A stretch of 7,534 bases of DNA from Saprospiraceae bacterium (GTDB taxonomy: Bacteria; Bacteroidota; Bacteroidia; Chitinophagales; Saprospiraceae): positions 1-7,534 of the forward strand of contig JAGQWV010000443.1 in the NCBI GenBank assembly GCA_020437045.1, in the 5' to 3' direction. Position numbers and translations under genes: made by a program. Positions 6,021 to 7,534 of this stretch are shown in pieces. Numbering within the stretch: the first letter of the stretch is position 1; every line of letters begins with the position of its first letter. Under the pieces are notes generated by a model. The model did not search any database and was not told where the DNA came from. It was given only the letters and a program-made list of their open reading frames with translations.

Positions 6021-7534
6021 ATGAAAAACATTGCTGCAAAACTATTGCTCGGGCTTGCCTGTATTTTCCTGATCACCCCATTGTTTGCCCAAATAAATGA
6101 TGGAGGGTCTTTACCACGGAGTTTCGCCTTAAATGGGAATTTTGATGATGCAACAGCAACTCCAATGGTCAGTCTACCTGATTTGGATCTGTCTGCCATT
6201 GTGGTTGAAGACAGTATAAATGACCTGTTAGGCTATAAGGCTCCGAGGTTCGGAGTACTTCTACCGGTAGATATTGGATGGAATCAGGGCTCATGGTCGG
6301 AGTTGTCTGGAGGGGATCGTATCTGGCGCATTAGAATCAGAGCTGTCGGAGCCAGCGCAACCAACTTTTATTTCGATGATTTTTATATGCCGGCAGGGGC
6401 CAAGATGCATATTTTTAGTCCGGATCATTCAGAGGTGATTGGTGGATTTGATGCCCGAAATAATTCGGAGCATAACATGTTTTCTACTTCGTTGATCCAT
6501 GGAGAGGAGGCAATCATCGAGTATTACGAACCGGCATCCGCATTTGGTAAGGGACGGATTCATATATCCGATGTAAATCATGCTTATCGAATGATTGAGA
6601 AGCCTCCAAAATCTACTAAAAGAGATTTTGGTAATTCCGATCCTTGTGAAGTAAATGTAAATTGCTCGCCGGAAGGCGATGATAAGACACAGCAACGTGA
6701 TGCAGTAGCTCGTATTCTGGTGCGTGCCGGTCAGGATGCTGGATGGTGTTCCGGAACGCTCATTAATAATGTTCGGCAGGATTGTACTCCTTATTTTCTT
6801 ACTGCTTTACATTGCGCTGATGATGGAAACGGTAACATTGTCACCCAGAATGACTTTAATCAATGGGTCTTCTATTTTAACTACCAGGCAGCCGGTTGTA
6901 CAAGTCCCACCAATGAAAATTCAGTGCCCAATAATACAATCACCGGAGCAAATGTACGTGCCGATAGTCAGGATCCCACGATCTCTACCGGATCAGATTT
7001 ACTATTGTTGGAATTTCAAAATACAATACCACCGGCCTACAATGTTTTCTATGCAGGCTGGAATCGAAGCCCAAATGCAAGTACAGGTGGGTTTGGAATT
7101 CATCATCCGGCGGGTGATATCAAGAAGGTATCTACCTTTGCCGGAACAGCAACAGAGACGGGCTGGAATCAGGCAGGCGTAACCCATTGGTCAGTGACCT
7201 GGGTCGCCACCACTAATGGTCATGGTGTCACGGAAGGTGGTTCATCCGGCTCCGGGCTATTTGATACGAATGGCCGGTTGATCGGATCCCTCTCTGGAGG
7301 TAGTTCTTTTTGTAATTCTCCTAATAGTCCGGATAGCTATGGTAAGATGTCCTATCATTGGGACCAGAACGGTGCGGTAGCTGCCCGTCGTCTTAAAGAT
7401 TGGCTTGATCCGGACAATACCGGAGTGATGACGCTCAATGGCACCTATGCTCCCTGTCAGGGTAATAATAATTTGGATGCAGGAGTGAGTACCATTATTT
7501 CACCGGCCAACGCTACCTTTGTGTGCGATAATCC
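6021..7534 (+). CDS. secreted lysyl-endopeptidase-like serine protease (S1 family), 3' end outside the window
   Basis: ATG 6021 opens a frame with no stop for 504 codons to the right edge; an in-frame TAG lies two codons upstream, fixing this as the first ATG. Residues 1-23 are a signal peptide (LITPLFA|Q). About 24-200 is a propeptide including WRIRIRAVGA and FYFDDFYMPAGAKMHIF. The protease domain runs about 203-475 and begins with the Cys-rich DPCEVNVNCSPEGDD. The triad is His264 (TALHCA), Asp326 (GSDLLLLEF) and Ser409 (GGSSGSG). Aligned from memory with Achromobacter protease I, Asp438 (PDSYGK) falls on the Asp225 that selects lysine, so cleavage after Lys is predicted. A possible maturation site is Lys200-Arg201. 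After LKDWLDPDNTG a new domain begins (DAGVSTIISPANATFVC), resembling the extension modules of type IX secretion substrates. The missing C-terminus would show any sorting signal. Confidence 0.93.
   Translation, partial: MKNIAAKLLLGLACIFLITPLFAQINDGGSLPRSFALNGNFDDATATPMVSLPDLDLSAIVVEDSINDLLGYKAPRFGVLLPVDIGWNQGSWSELSGGDRIWRIRIRAVGASATNFYFDDFYMPAGAKMHIFSPDHSEVIGGFDARNNSEHNMFSTSLIHGEEAIIEYYEPASAFGKGRIHISDVNHAYRMIEKPPKSTKRDFGNSDPCEVNVNCSPEGDDKTQQRDAVARILVRAGQDAGWCSGTLINNVRQDCTPYFLTALHCADDGNGNIVTQNDFNQWVFYFNYQAAGCTSPTNENSVPNNTITGANVRADSQDPTISTGSDLLLLEFQNTIPPAYNVFYAGWNRSPNASTGGFGIHHPAGDIKKVSTFAGTATETGWNQAGVTHWSVTWVATTNGHGVTEGGSSGSGLFDTNGRLIGSLSGGSSFCNSPNSPDSYGKMSYHWDQNGAVAARRLKDWLDPDNTGVMTLNGTYAPCQGNNNLDAGVSTIISPANATFVCDN

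Noticed and set aside
6014..6695. Reverse-strand open frames opposite the protease N-terminus
   Set aside because: They are shadows of the protease propeptide region; the + frame has clear signal peptide and propeptide motifs.
6724..7182. A 152-codon + strand open frame inside the protease gene
   Set aside because: It is in another frame from the protease, whose frame carries the signal peptide, the complete triad and family landmarks across this whole stretch. The product of this frame has no recognisable domain.

Overview
The window looks like chromosomal DNA of a Bacteroidota bacterium, probably a Saprospiria- or Flavobacteriia-like lineage. The reasons are an AT-leaning composition, A-rich sequence rather than Shine-Dalgarno sites before the starts, four adjacent products with export signals, a TlpA-type thioredoxin, an AraC-HTH/membrane/TPR regulator, and a secreted lysyl-endopeptidase-like protease whose C-terminal extension resembles those of type IX secretion substrates. 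The lineage is inferred from architecture only. Every supported gene lies on the + strand.

Layout: (1) bases 1-120 hold the 3' end of an upstream gene, possibly a response-regulator receiver domain. (2) 144-2144 encodes an exported metal-dependent amidohydrolase with an extra N-terminal domain of about 200 residues; a short hairpin followed by a T-run comes after it. (3) 2186-2953 encodes a membrane-anchored or lipoprotein thioredoxin of the TlpA/ResA type with a CAPC active site. (4) 2966-5152, only 12 bases further on and in the same frame, encodes a 728-residue AraC-HTH protein with one central membrane segment and a large predicted periplasmic part (TolB/FlgO-like domain, then TPR-like repeats). 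(5) 5248-5739 encodes a small cupin with a likely signal peptide. (6) 5740-6020 is a 281-base gap with no recognisable gene. (7) 6021 to the right edge is a long open frame for a secreted serine protease closely resembling lysyl endopeptidase; it has no stop in the window and continues beyond it.

How they may work together: the thioredoxin and the regulator are probably one transcription unit. The regulator's predicted topology (DNA-binding domain inside, TolB/TPR part outside) makes it a candidate one-step membrane signal transducer, analogous in layout to CadC/ToxR but with an AraC-type HTH. The amidohydrolase, cupin and protease are all predicted to be exported and could be its targets, but nothing in the sequence proves this. 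I see no CRISPR array, insertion sequence, tRNA or rRNA. The most interesting unit is the thioredoxin plus transmembrane AraC/TPR pair; the other genes belong to recognisable families.
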